In this document: piece after piece, positions 24,913 to 34,040 of the stretch | Layout: each line of letters opens with the position of its first letter | How positions within the stretch are numbered: the stretch's first letter is position 1 | Assembly (NCBI GenBank): GCA_003021975.1 | Contig: PXRR01000066.1 | Coordinates: 9,161 to 47,574 of the forward strand | Direction of reading: 5' to 3' | Origin: Halobacteriales archaeon QS_5_70_17 | GTDB taxonomy: Archaea; Halobacteriota; Halobacteria; Halobacteriales; Haloarculaceae | Length of the DNA: 38,414 nucleotides | Position numbers and translations under genes: made by a program | The notes under the pieces: generated by a model | The model's input: only the letters and a program-made list of their open reading frames with translations | What the model was told of the DNA's origin: nothing | The model's database searches: none

Positions 24913-26183
24913 ATGGAATCGGCGCGCAGCGGGGGCGTGCGGGCGGGCGGCCGCGAAGACGCCGCGCTCGTCAGCCGCACCCGCGAGGTTCCCGACGTCT
25001 CCTACCGGGCGTTCCTGACCGCACAGCCGGTCCCGCGCCTCCACTGGAGCGCGCCGGACGGACTCGAACTCGCCGGGTCGGGCGCCGCCGCCCGCCTCGT
25101 CGTGGAGGACGCCGACCGCTTCGACGCGCTGCGGGCCGGGGCCTGCGACCTCTTCTCGGAGTTCGACTACGAGGGGCCCGCCGCCGCCCGCCCGCGGGCG
25201 CTGGGCGGACTGGCCTTCGACGACGACGGCGCCGGGGGCGTCCCCTGGGAGGGGTTCCCCGCCGCCTCCTTCGTCGTCCCCGAGGTACAGCTCACCCGCA
25301 CCGACGAGACGACCTACGTCACGGTCTCCCGGTTCGGCGAGGGCGTCGACGTCGACAGCGTCCGGACGCTCCTCGAGGCGACCCGGAACCGGCTGGCCGA
25401 CCTCCCGGCGATGGCTCCCAGCGGGGAGCCCCCGGGAGTCAGCGCGACCCGCCACGGGACCCCCGAGGCGACCTGGAAGCAACAGGTCCGTGACGCCGTC
25501 GACCGCATCGAGTCCGGGCCGCTGCGGAAGGTGGTGCTGGCGCTCGCGCTGGAGGTTGATCTCGCGGAGCGGGTGGACGTGCCGGGCGTCCTCGAACGGC
25601 TGCGCCGGACCTACCCCGAGTGCTACCGGTTTCTCGTCCAGCCGACCGCGGCGGCGGGGTTCGTCGGCGCGCCCCCCGAACGGCTGGTCCGCCTCCGGGG
25701 GCGGTCGGTGCGGACGGAGGCGCTCGCCGGGACGGTCGCCCGCGGCGACACGCCCGAGGAGAACGCCGACCTCGCGGCCTCGCTGCTGGAGAGCGAGAAG
25801 CTCCAGCACGAACAGCGGCTGGTCGTCGACGCCAGCACCTCCGAACGCCCATCGAGGCGACGCTGGAGGGCGACGAGCACGTCCTCTCGATCGTCGAGGC
25901 GCTGCACCCCACGCCCGCCGTCGGCGGCCTCCCGCCGGCGCTGGCTGGCGAGGTGATCGCGGAGACCGAAACCTTCGACCGGGGGTGGTACGCCGCCCCG
26001 GTCGGCTGGTTCGACGCCGACGGCGACGGGGAGTTCGCGGTCGGCATCCGGTCGGGCGTCGCGGGCGGACAGCGCGCGACGCTGTTCGCGGGCAGCGGCA
26101 TCGTCGCCGACTCCGACCCCGACGAGGAGTGGGCGGAGGTGCAACTGAAGTACCGGGCGATCCTCGACGAACTAGAGGGATGA
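24913..26183 (+). pseudogene. menF: Isochorismate synthase, disrupted by an out-of-frame deletion
   Basis: First enzyme of menaquinone synthesis (chorismate to isochorismate). The N-terminal part reads in one frame to SEKLQHEQRLVVDA (near 25835). The chorismate-binding domain resumes in another frame at QHLRTPIEATLEGDEHVLSIVEALHPTPAVGGLPP (from 25833) and ends GIVADSDPDEEWAEVQLKYRAILDELEG. Relatives have about 26 residues between VVD and HLxTPIEA; these are missing here. The span of 1271 nt is 3n+2, so a deletion of 3n+1 nt fits. The remaining catalytic segments look normal. The stop overlaps menD's ATG (ATGA). Real or assembly-derived, unclear. Confidence 0.85.
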
Positions 26184-27967
26184 GCGGGGGCGACGGCTAC
26201 CCCAACCGGAACGCCCTCTGGGGTGCGGTCGTCGCCGACGAACTCGCGAGCGCCGGCGTCGACGCGGTCTGCGTCGCCCCCGGGAGCCGCTCGACGCCGC
26301 TGACGGTCGCGTTCGCCGAGCGAGAGGACGTGACCGTCTGCTCGCACCTCGACGAGCGCTCGGCGGCCTTCTTCGCGCTCGGACGGACCCGGCGGACGGG
26401 CCGCCCGACCCCGCTGGTCTGTACCTCCGGGACGGCGGCCGCCGAGTTCCACCCCGCCGTGATCGAGGCCGACCGGGCGCGCGTTCCGATGGTCCTGTTG
26501 ACGGCCGATCGTCCCCCCGAACTCCGAGACAGCGGCGCCAACCAGACGGTCGACCAGGAGAAGCTCTACGGCGACGCCGTCCGCTCGTACCGGACGCTCC
26601 CGAAACCGGCCGCCGACGCCCGGAAGCTCAGGTCGCTGCGGACAGCGCTCGCTCGGGCGGTCGCGACCGCGACCGGCCGCCCGGCCGGCCCGGTCCACCT
26701 CAACGTCCCGTTCGCCAAGCCCCTCGAACCGACGCCGGTCCCCGGGGACGTCCCCGGGGAGTTCCTCGCGGAGCACGGCGAGGTCGTCGCGGGCCGCGAG
26801 GGGCCGTGGGTGCGCCGCGCCCGCGGGCGACCGACGCTCCCGGCCGACGAGCGCGACGTGTTAGCCGACGCGGCCGAGCGCGCCGACCGGGGGCTGATCG
26901 TCGCCGGTCCCGACAGCGACCTCGACCCGGGAGCGGCGACTGACCTGGCGGCCGCGACGGGCTTCCCGATCCTCGCGGACCCGCTGTCGGGACTGCGGTT
27001 CGGCCCCCACGTCGCCGATGGAGACGACGGGGCGCTCGTCTGCGGCGGCTACGACGGCTACGCGCCGGTCGCCCCCGCTCCCGACTTCGCGCTCCGGTTC
27101 GGCGCCTCGCCCACCTCGAAGCCGCTGCGCCACTACCTCCGAGACGCCGACGCCCGGCAGGTCGTCGTCGACCCCGCGGGCGGGTGGCGCGAGGCGACGT
27201 TCACCGCGACGGACCTCGCGACCGCCGACGAGACGGCGCTCGCGCGAGCGCTGGCCGACCGCGTCGACCGGACCCCGGGGCAGTTCCGCGAGCGGTTCGC
27301 CGCCCTCGAGCGAGAGTACTGGTCGACCGTCGCCGACGACGGCGCGTGGTTCGAGGGGGCGGTCCTCCGGGAGGCGACCGCGCTGGCGCCCGACCCCGCG
27401 ACGCTGTTCGTCTCGAACTCGATGCCGGTGCGGGACCTCGACCGGTTCGGGCGACCCCGCGCCGCCGCGATCACGGCGCTGGGCAACCGCGGCGCCTCCG
27501 GCATCGACGGGATCACGTCGACGGGGCTGGGCGCCGGCAGCGCGACCGACGACCCGCTGGTGGTCGTCACCGGCGACCTGGCGTACTACCACGACGCCAA
27601 CGGCCTGCTCGCGGTCGGGCGCTGCGGCGTCGACGCGACGGTCGTCCTCGTGAACAACGACGGCGGCGGCATCTTCCACCTCCTGCCGATCGAGGAGTTC
27701 GACCCGCCGTTCACCGAGCAGTTCCGGACCCCCCACGGCCTGGACTTCGCGCCGACGGCCGACCTCTACGGCCTGGAGTTCGTCCGGGTCGACGACCGCG
27801 CGGGGTTCCGGACCGCCTACGAGGCGTCGCTGGGCAGCGACGGGACGCAGGTGATCGAAGTCCGCGTCGACGGCGAGGCCAGCCACCGCCACCGGGAGAC
27901 GCTGGAGGAGCGCGTCCACGAGGCGCTCGGAGGCCAGGGGGACGTCGGGAGCGCCGGGGACGACTGA
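26180..27967 (+). CDS. menD: SEPHCHC synthase (menaquinone biosynthesis)
   Basis: Thiamine-diphosphate enzyme joining isochorismate with 2-oxoglutarate. The 595-aa protein has the N-terminal pyrimidine-binding domain (ALWGAVVADELASAGVDAVCVAPGSRSTPL, HLDERSAAFFALG, CTSGTAAAEFHPAVIEA), a central domain and a C-terminal PP domain with GDLAYYHDANGLL (Mg2+/ThDP motif GD...) and VLVNNDGGGIFHLLP. Intact. ATG at 26180 overlaps the menF stop by 4 nt, so it is probably translated with menF. The next gene begins 130 nt later. Confidence 0.96.
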   Translation: MSGGDGYPNRNALWGAVVADELASAGVDAVCVAPGSRSTPLTVAFAEREDVTVCSHLDERSAAFFALGRTRRTGRPTPLVCTSGTAAAEFHPAVIEADRARVPMVLLTADRPPELRDSGANQTVDQEKLYGDAVRSYRTLPKPAADARKLRSLRTALARAVATATGRPAGPVHLNVPFAKPLEPTPVPGDVPGEFLAEHGEVVAGREGPWVRRARGRPTLPADERDVLADAAERADRGLIVAGPDSDLDPGAATDLAAATGFPILADPLSGLRFGPHVADGDDGALVCGGYDGYAPVAPAPDFALRFGASPTSKPLRHYLRDADARQVVVDPAGGWREATFTATDLATADETALARALADRVDRTPGQFRERFAALEREYWSTVADDGAWFEGAVLREATALAPDPATLFVSNSMPVRDLDRFGRPRAAAITALGNRGASGIDGITSTGLGAGSATDDPLVVVTGDLAYYHDANGLLAVGRCGVDATVVLVNNDGGGIFHLLPIEEFDPPFTEQFRTPHGLDFAPTADLYGLEFVRVDDRAGFRTAYEASLGSDGTQVIEVRVDGEASHRHRETLEERVHEALGGQGDVGSAGDD

Positions 27968-28097
27968 GCGGGAGCGACGGACGCGGGCGGGCCAGGGGTC
28001 GGCGGTCGACTCGGCGTCCATCGTGCGATTCCGAACTGTCCGGACTTGCGAAATCGCGCCAAACGGCTTTCCCCTTCGCCCGTGAGCGGTCGGTCAC

Positions 28098-28466
28098 ATG
28101 TCTCCGACCTCTCGATCCCGACCGATCGGTCCTCCGGGTCGCCCGTTTTGGGCCGCGCTCGCCGGCGTCTGCCTGCTGGTCTTCCTGCTCTCGGCGCTGC
28201 TCCGAGGGGCCGTCCTGACGGGCGTCGTCCTGGCGGCGCTCGCGGTCCCTCTGGGACTGTCGGCGTGGGGGATCTACCGGCTACTGGACCGGGCCGGCAA
28301 CGGAATCGACAGCCGTCCGGTGACCGCCGGCGCAGCGGTCGCGCTCCTGAGTCTCCTCTACGCGGTGCTGGTCGAGGGCGTCGTGGGCGGCGGAATGGCC
28401 GCGCTCGTCGCTTCGCTGTTCGCCGGGATCGCAGCGGGGGTCGCGCTCGACCTCGACGAGCGCTGA
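28098..28466 (+). CDS. Membrane protein of unknown function within the men cluster
   Basis: A 122-aa protein with a basic N-terminus (MSPTSRSRPIGPPGRPFW) and about four hydrophobic segments (18-36, 38-58, 74-93, 97-115). Loops are short; a charged LDLDER end is cytoplasmic by the positive-inside rule or uncertain. No conserved polar motif suggests catalysis. It sits between menD and menB on the same strand with 130 and 48 nt gaps, so it may be co-transcribed or have its own weak promoter. It is not a known Men enzyme. MenH is a soluble hydrolase and would not look like this. Confidence 0.65.
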   Translation: MSPTSRSRPIGPPGRPFWAALAGVCLLVFLLSALLRGAVLTGVVLAALAVPLGLSAWGIYRLLDRAGNGIDSRPVTAGAAVALLSLLYAVLVEGVVGGGMAALVASLFAGIAAGVALDLDER

Positions 28467-28484
28467 GCCCCCGGACACGGGTAG

Positions 28485-28491
28485 CTTTTTG
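28485..28491 (+). promoter_or_regulatory. Probable TATA box of menB
   Basis: CTTTTTG, 24-30 nt before the ATG at 28515. It suggests menB can be transcribed apart from menF-menD. Confidence 0.4.
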
Positions 28492-28514
28492 CGAAGACCG
28501 ACCGCAGACCGCGT

Positions 28515-29393
28515 ATGGTCTCGGAACTCTTCGACGACGAGCGGTGGACCCCGGTCGAGGGGTTCGACTTCGGCGACGTCACCTACCACCGGGCCCGGGA
28601 GACCGGTGCGGTCCGCATCGCCTTCGACCGCCCGGAGGTGCGCAACGCCTTCCGCCCGGAGACGGTCGACGAACTCCACACGGCGCTGGACCACGCGAAG
28701 CGACAGACCGACGTGGGGTGCGTCCTGCTGACCGGCAACGGCCCGTCGTCCGAGGACGGCGGGTGGGCGTTCTCCTCCGGCGGCGACCAGACTATCCGCG
28801 GGGCCGACGGCTACCAGTACACGGGCGACGGCACGCGGACGGGACGGTTGCACATCCTCGAGGTCCAGCGGGCGATCCGGTTCATGCCGAAACCCGTCGT
28901 CGCCGTCGTCCCGGGGTGGGCCGTCGGCGGCGGCCACTCGCTGCACGTGGTCTGTGACATGACCCTCGCCAGCGAGGAGCACGCGAAGTTCCTCCAGACC
29001 GACCCCGACGTCGCCTCCTTCGACGCCGGGTTCGGATCGGCGTACCTCGCCAAGCAGGTCGGCCAGAAGCGGGCCCGCGAGGTGTTCTTCCTCGGGGAGA
29101 CCTACTCGGCGGAGGAGGCCGTCGAGATGGGGATGGCCAACGCCGTCGTCCCCCACGACGAACTGGAGGACGTCGCGCTGGAGTGGGCCGCCGAGATGAA
29201 CGCGAAGTCGCCGACCGCGATGCGGATGCTCAAGTACGCGTTCAACCTGACCGACGACGGCCTGGTCGGCCAGCAGGTGTTCGCCGGCGAGGCCACCCGC
29301 CTGGGCTACATGACCGATGAGGCCCAGGAGGGGCGGGACGCCTTCGTCGAGGGGCGGGAGCCGGACTTCTCGGAGTTCCCCTGGCACTACTAG
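28515..29393 (+). CDS. menB: 1,4-dihydroxy-2-naphthoyl-CoA synthase
   Basis: Crotonase-fold enzyme that closes the ring of o-succinylbenzoyl-CoA to form DHNA-CoA. The 292-aa protein has the oxyanion-hole region (WAFSSGGDQTIRG, about 80-92), VVAVVPGWAVGGGHSLHVVCDMT (about 116-138), and DPDVASFDAGFGSAYLAKQVG with the MenB-typical Asp and Tyr; the C-terminus is PDFSEFPWHY, diagnostic for MenB. Intact and of normal length. Confidence 0.97.
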   Translation: MVSELFDDERWTPVEGFDFGDVTYHRARETGAVRIAFDRPEVRNAFRPETVDELHTALDHAKRQTDVGCVLLTGNGPSSEDGGWAFSSGGDQTIRGADGYQYTGDGTRTGRLHILEVQRAIRFMPKPVVAVVPGWAVGGGHSLHVVCDMTLASEEHAKFLQTDPDVASFDAGFGSAYLAKQVGQKRAREVFFLGETYSAEEAVEMGMANAVVPHDELEDVALEWAAEMNAKSPTAMRMLKYAFNLTDDGLVGQQVFAGEATRLGYMTDEAQEGRDAFVEGREPDFSEFPWHY

Positions 29394-29698
29394 CCCGCAG
29401 AACGCCGACCGGGAGGCGAGCGACCGCGGGAACCGTCGACGATCCGTTCCTCCGGCGATCCGGGCCGAGCGTTCAAGTGGGAACGCGGGACCACCGCCGG
29501 CGTGCGCTGACTGCGGCCGCGGCGGGCCGAGGCGAGAGCGCGACGCACCCGCCGCGGGGAAGGAGGCCACGCGTCGCCTGCTCGCAACTCACGAACGGCG
29601 CTCGGCCGGACCGGGCGGACGGCGGGAGCGGCAACGGCCGATCACGGACGCGTCGCGGATGCCAACTTTGACGCCCGTCCTGGTCGAATACCCCTCAA
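29394..29698. other. 305-nt spacer between menB and menA, no intact gene
   Basis: No ORF here looks coding over its length. A TATA-like GTTCAAG (29471-29477) lies 25-31 nt before a GTG at 29502. The GTG frame stops after two codons, but an overlapping frame reads ACADCGRGG and KEATRRLLATHERR, like the start of a small zinc-ribbon protein. This could be a degenerate small gene; the evidence is weak. Confidence 0.3.
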
Positions 29699-30637
29699 AT
29701 GAGCGCGGAGACCTCAAAAGCGAAGGCGTGGCTGATGGCCGCCCGCCCCCAGACGCTGCCGGCGGGGGCGTCGCCGGTCGTCGTCGGGACCGGACTGGCG
29801 GTCAACGCCGGGGTGTTCCGGGCGCTGCCGGCGCTGGCGGCGCTCGTCGGCGCCCTGCTCATCCAGATCGGGACGAACTTCGCCAACGACTACTACGACG
29901 CCGTCCGGGGGGCCGACACCGAGGACCGCGAGGGGTTCACCCGGGTCACCGCCGGCGGCCTCATCCCGCCCGCGCGGGTGAAACGCGCCATGTACGCCAC
30001 CTTCGCGCTCGCGGTCCTGCTGGGGACCTACCTCGTCGCGGTCGGCGGCGTGCCGATCGTGATCGTCGGCCTGTCGTCGGTCGCGGCCGGGATCCTCTAC
30101 ACCGGCGGTCCCTACCCCTACGGCTACCGGGGGCTGGGCGACCTGTTCGTCTTCGTCTTCTTCGGGCTGGTGGCGGTGACCGGCACCTACTACGTCCAGG
30201 CGGCCGCCGCGACCGCCGGGCCGTTCCCGCTGTGGACCCCACCGGAGACGGTTCCGCTCGACGCCGTCGTCGCGAGCCTCCCGGCGGCGGGGCTCTCGAC
30301 GTGCCTGCTCGTCGTCAACAACGTCCGGGACCGCGAGACCGACGCCGCGGCCGGCAAGCGGACGCTCGCGGTGCTGCTGGGGTACGCCTGGAGCCGCGTC
30401 GAGTTCTTGCTCATGCTGGGGATGGCCTACGCCGTCCCGGTGGTGTTCTGGGCGACGGGCTACTCCCCGCTGGTGCTGCTCCCCCTCCTGTCGCTGCCGC
30501 TGGCGGTCGACGTCGCCCGAACGGTGCTGACCGAGACAGACGGCGAGGCGCTCAACCCGGCGCTGGAGCGAGTCGGGCAGACGCTGGCCGCTCACTCGCT
30601 GCTGTTCGCCGTCGGACTCGCCCTCCCCGCCCTGTGA
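29699..30637 (+). CDS. menA: 1,4-dihydroxy-2-naphthoate polyprenyltransferase
   Basis: UbiA-superfamily membrane enzyme that prenylates DHNA to demethylmenaquinone. The 312-aa protein has about eight or nine hydrophobic segments, the first Asp-rich motif NDYYDAVRGADTEDR (about 62-76) and the second NNVRDRETDAAAGKRTLAV (about 205-223) for Mg2+-diphosphate binding. The N-terminus MSAETSKAKAWLMAARPQTLPAG is typical of MenA. Its TGA overlaps the ATG of menC (TGATG). Intact. Confidence 0.95.
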   Translation: MSAETSKAKAWLMAARPQTLPAGASPVVVGTGLAVNAGVFRALPALAALVGALLIQIGTNFANDYYDAVRGADTEDREGFTRVTAGGLIPPARVKRAMYATFALAVLLGTYLVAVGGVPIVIVGLSSVAAGILYTGGPYPYGYRGLGDLFVFVFFGLVAVTGTYYVQAAAATAGPFPLWTPPETVPLDAVVASLPAAGLSTCLLVVNNVRDRETDAAAGKRTLAVLLGYAWSRVEFLLMLGMAYAVPVVFWATGYSPLVLLPLLSLPLAVDVARTVLTETDGEALNPALERVGQTLAAHSLLFAVGLALPAL

Positions 30638-31597
30638 TGGAGACCGAACCGTTCTCGCTGGGGCTGGACCGGCCGCTGTCGACGGCCCGCGGCGACGTCG
30701 AGCGCCGCGAGGGGTCGCTGGTCGCCGTTTCGGTCGACGGCCACCGGGGGATCGGAGAGGCGACGCCGCTACCCGGCTGGACGGAGTCGCTGTCGGCCTG
30801 CCGCTCGGCGCTCGACCGGGCGAGCGAGCGCGCGGCCGAGTCGGGCCCGGCGGCGGCGCTGACCGCCCTCGACCCCGGTCGGCGGCCGGCCCGAGCGGAC
30901 GGGGAGCGTCCCGGTCAACGCGACCGTCGGGGACGCCGACCGCGATGCGACGGTCGGCGCCGCCCGGGAGGCCGTCGCCGACGGCTACGGCTGTCTCAAG
31001 CTCAAGGTCGGCGCGCGGTCGCTCAACGCGGACGCCGCCCGCGTCGAAGCCGTCCGGGCGGCCTGCCCGGACGTCGAGTTGCGGGCCGACGCCAACGGCG
31101 CCTGGGACCGCCCGACGGCCCGGCGCGCGCTGGAGCGGTTCGCCGAGCACCGCGTGCGCTACGTCGAGCAGCCCCTCCCGGCGAGCGACCTCGAGGGACT
31201 GGCGGCGCTCCGGGACCGGACTTCGGTCGGTGTCGGAGTCGACGAGTCGCTGCCCGAACGCGGTCTCGGGGCCTGCCTCGACGCCGGGGCGGCAGACGTC
31301 GTCGTGCTGAAGCCGATGGCCCTCGGCGGCCCCGACCGGACGCTCGCGGCCGCCCGGCGGGTCCGATCGGCGGGTTTGGAGGCGGTCGTGACGACGACCG
31401 TCGACGCCGTCTACGCCCGGACGGCGGCGGTCCACGTGGCCGCTGCCATCCCGGAGGTACCGGCCTGCGGGCTGGCGACCGCAGCCCTGCTCGCCGAGGA
31501 CCTCGCCGACGACCCGGCACCGGTCGAGGGCGGCGAGATCGCGGTTCCGGAAGGAAAAGGAAATGTACCCGGCCCCGTAGCTTGGAGAGGTGCGTGA
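30637..31597 (+). pseudogene. menC: o-succinylbenzoate synthase, disrupted by an out-of-frame change
   Basis: Enolase-superfamily enzyme that dehydrates SHCHC to o-succinylbenzoate. The first part reads METEPFSLGLDRPLSTARGDV...GIGEATPLPGWTESL to AAALTALD (about 30873). From about 30890 homology is in a second frame: TGSVPVNATVGD, then KLKVGARS (catalytic Lys), ADANGAWD, YVEQPLP, VDESLPERG and LKPMALGGP. Relatives have about 20-25 residues (RARADGxPLY...) between the two parts; they seem absent. The 961-nt span is 3n+1. Catalytic residues are otherwise kept. Overlaps menA by 1 nt and menE by 8 nt. Confidence 0.83.
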
Positions 31598-33137
31598 CTG
31601 GCTAGGACAGCGAGCCCGGGCATCGCCCGAGGCCGCTGCGCTCGTCGACGCTCGCGACGGTGGCGCCTACAGTTACGACGACCTCGACGAGCGCGTCGAG
31701 CTGCTCGCCGGCAGGCTGGCGGCCGAGGGAACCGGCGTCGACGACCACGTCGGCCTGCTGGCCTCCGGCGTCGACGCCGTCGCGGCGGTCCACGCGACTA
31801 TGCGAGTGGGGGCGCGGCTCGTCCCGCTGTCGGCGGCGCTGACGGCCGCCGAACTCGCTCCGCGGATCGACCGCGCCGACCTCGACGCGCTGCTCTGTGA
31901 CGCCGGGACCGCCGAGCGCGCGCTCGCTGCTCTCGACGGAGAGGACGGCGAGGGGCCGGAGAGCGACCCTCTCGTCCGGGTGCTCGGCGGGTCCAGGGTC
32001 GAGGTCGGAGTCGAGACCGGGAGCTGCCGGCCGCTCGCCGCGACGACTCCCCGTCCGTTCGAACTCCCGGAGTGGGCCCTGGAGGACCCGCTCGTCATGC
32101 TCTACACCTCGGGGACGACCGGGCGGCCGAAACTGGTCGTGCTCACGGTGAAGAACCTGCTGGCGAGCGCGGCGGGCAGCGCCTTCCGCCTCGGCGTCCT
32201 CCCCGACGACCGGTGGGCGTCGCCGCTGACGACGAGTTCGATGGGCGGGCTGGCGCCGATCTACCGCGCGTCGCTGTACGGGTCGGCGGTCGTCCGCTGT
32301 CCGACCGATCCCGAGGCGCTGCTGGCGGCGATGGCCGATCACGGCGCGACCGGCGTCTCGCTGGTGCCGACGCTGCTGTCGCGGCTACTCGACGCCGGCG
32401 ACCTCCCGGACTCGCTGCGGGCCGTCCTGCTGGGCGGGGCGCCGGCGCCCGAAGATCTGATCGAGCGGTGCGCGGACCGGGGCGTGCCCGTCTGTCCGAC
32501 CTACGGGATGACCGAGACGGCCTCCCAGGTCGCCACCGCGCGCCCCGGCGAGGCCGTCGAGCACGTCGGCACCGTCGGGCGCCCGCTGCTGTTCACGGAG
32601 GTGACTGTCGTCGACGAGCGGGGCGACCCCGTCGCGACCGGCGAATCGGGCGAACTGGTCGTCGCCGGGCCGACGGTCACGCCGGGGTACTACGGCGACC
32701 CCGAGCTGACGGCGGCGGCGTTCGACGGGCGGGGCCTGCGGACCGGCGACGTGGGCTACCGCGACGAGGCAGGGCGGTTGTGGGTCCACAACCGGCTCGA
32801 CGATCGGATCGTCACCGGCGGCCGGAACGTCGATCCCGGCGAGGTCGCGGCCGTCCTCCGGGACCTCCCGGGCGTGCGTGACGCCGCCGTCGTCGGACTC
32901 GAGGACCGGGAGTGGGGCCAGCGGGTCGCCGCCCTCGTAGAACCGCGGCCGGACGCCGACGGGAGCGACCTCGACGCGGCGACCGTCGAGGCCCACTGCC
33001 GTGAGCGCCTGGCTGGCTACAAGCTTCCCCGCGTGGTCGCGTTCGACGCCATCCCCCGGACCGCGTCCGGGACCGCCGACCGCGAGGCCGTCCGCGAGCG
33101 TCTCCGGACGGCCCGCAACGCCGCGAGCGGCGACTAA
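31590..33137 (+). CDS. menE: o-succinylbenzoate--CoA ligase
   Basis: Adenylate-forming ligase converting o-succinylbenzoate to its CoA ester. The 515-aa protein has the P-loop-like A3 motif LYTSGTTGRPK (about 168-178), the A5 motif YGMTETASQV, A7 RTGDVGYRDEAGRLW, A8 hinge DRIVTGGRNVDPGEV and a complete C-terminal domain. The A10 motif, usually PRTxSGKxxR, is PRTASGTADRE: the catalytic lysine is Thr. GTG start at 31590 (MRDWLGQRARASPEA) overlaps menC. Identification rests on the cluster as well as the fold. Confidence 0.9.
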   Translation: MRDWLGQRARASPEAAALVDARDGGAYSYDDLDERVELLAGRLAAEGTGVDDHVGLLASGVDAVAAVHATMRVGARLVPLSAALTAAELAPRIDRADLDALLCDAGTAERALAALDGEDGEGPESDPLVRVLGGSRVEVGVETGSCRPLAATTPRPFELPEWALEDPLVMLYTSGTTGRPKLVVLTVKNLLASAAGSAFRLGVLPDDRWASPLTTSSMGGLAPIYRASLYGSAVVRCPTDPEALLAAMADHGATGVSLVPTLLSRLLDAGDLPDSLRAVLLGGAPAPEDLIERCADRGVPVCPTYGMTETASQVATARPGEAVEHVGTVGRPLLFTEVTVVDERGDPVATGESGELVVAGPTVTPGYYGDPELTAAAFDGRGLRTGDVGYRDEAGRLWVHNRLDDRIVTGGRNVDPGEVAAVLRDLPGVRDAAVVGLEDREWGQRVAALVEPRPDADGSDLDAATVEAHCRERLAGYKLPRVVAFDAIPRTASGTADREAVRERLRTARNAASGD

Positions 33138-33140
33138 CTG

Positions 33141-33147
33141 TTAACTT
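33141..33147 (+). promoter_or_regulatory. TATA box of the NRDE gene
   Basis: TTAACTT (context CTGTTAACTTCCG), 23-29 nt before the GTG at 33170. It supports a leaderless transcript and the GTG start. Confidence 0.5.
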
Positions 33148-33169
33148 CCGGGGTCGCCTACTCCGCGCC

Positions 33170-33961
33170 GTGTGTACCCTCACCGTCGCCTGGCAGACCT
33201 TCGAGAGTCACCCGGTCGTCGTCGCCGCCAACCGCGACGAGCGCTACGACCGACCGTCGGCCGCTCCCCGCTCCGTCCCGGCGGACCCCGCCGGGAACGG
33301 ATCGGACCGCCGGATGGTCGCCCCCGTCGACGAGGAGGCGGGCGGAACCTGGATCGGCTACAACGACGCCGGAGTGGTCGCCGCGCTGACCAACCAGTGG
33401 GTGCAGTTGCCGGAGGGCGAGCGCTCCCGGGGGCTGCTGGTCCAGGACGCGCTCGCCCGGGAGAGCGCCGAGGCCGCCGCGCGGGCCGTCGAGCGCGAAC
33501 TCGCCGAGCGGCGCTACGAGGGCTTTTTCCTCCTGCTGGCCGACGGGAACGCCTGCGTCCTGATCGGCTACGACGGCGGGCCGACGATCACCCACCTCGA
33601 TCCGGGCGTCCACGTCGTGATGAACGTGGGATACGACGCCTCCTACTTCGTCCCGGAGGCCCGCGCGGACGTCGCCGAGCGACAGGCGAGGAACGGCCGA
33701 CGGCTCTACGGGGAACTCCGTCCGGAGCCCAGCGAGGGGGCCCTCGAGTGGCGCGACCGGGCGGCCTCGTGTCTCGGCGACCACGACTACGGGGTCTGCA
33801 TCCACGGCGACGGGTTCGGAACGCGCTCGTCGTCGCTGATCACGGTCGACGCCGCCGGGAACGGCGAGTACCGGTTCGCCCCCGGCCCCCCCTGCGAGAC
33901 CGACTACGAGCGGATCGACGCCGCGGTCGCGGAGCCGGGATCCGAGTCTCGGAGGACCTGA
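33170..33961 (+). CDS. NRDE family protein (TANGO2-like)
   Basis: A 263-aa protein of the NRDE/TANGO2 family: MCTLTVAWQTFESHPVVVAANRDERYDRP with the namesake NRDE (about 22-25), GGTWIGYNDAGVVAALTNQ, VHVVMNVGYD and a C-terminal SSSLITVD segment. Cys2 could be the N-terminal nucleophile of an Ntn-type fold, as proposed for the family. Eukaryotic TANGO2 is linked to heme or lipid handling; the archaeal role is unknown. GTG start confirmed by TATA spacing and by the family's MC start. Intact. Confidence 0.9.
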   Translation: MCTLTVAWQTFESHPVVVAANRDERYDRPSAAPRSVPADPAGNGSDRRMVAPVDEEAGGTWIGYNDAGVVAALTNQWVQLPEGERSRGLLVQDALARESAEAAARAVERELAERRYEGFFLLLADGNACVLIGYDGGPTITHLDPGVHVVMNVGYDASYFVPEARADVAERQARNGRRLYGELRPEPSEGALEWRDRAASCLGDHDYGVCIHGDGFGTRSSSLITVDAAGNGEYRFAPGPPCETDYERIDAAVAEPGSESRRT

Positions 33962-34010
33962 CGCGGCCGCGCGCGGGCGGCGAACTCCCCCGTGAACGCG
34001 GAGGGTCAGA

Positions 34011-34016
34011 TTTAAT
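34011..34016 (+). promoter_or_regulatory. TATA box of the wHTH gene at 34041
   Basis: TTTAAT within CAGATTTAATCC, 25-30 nt before the ATG at 34041. Leaderless spacing. Confidence 0.55.
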
Positions 34017-34040
34017 CCGGCCAACTCCCCAGTTACCCGT

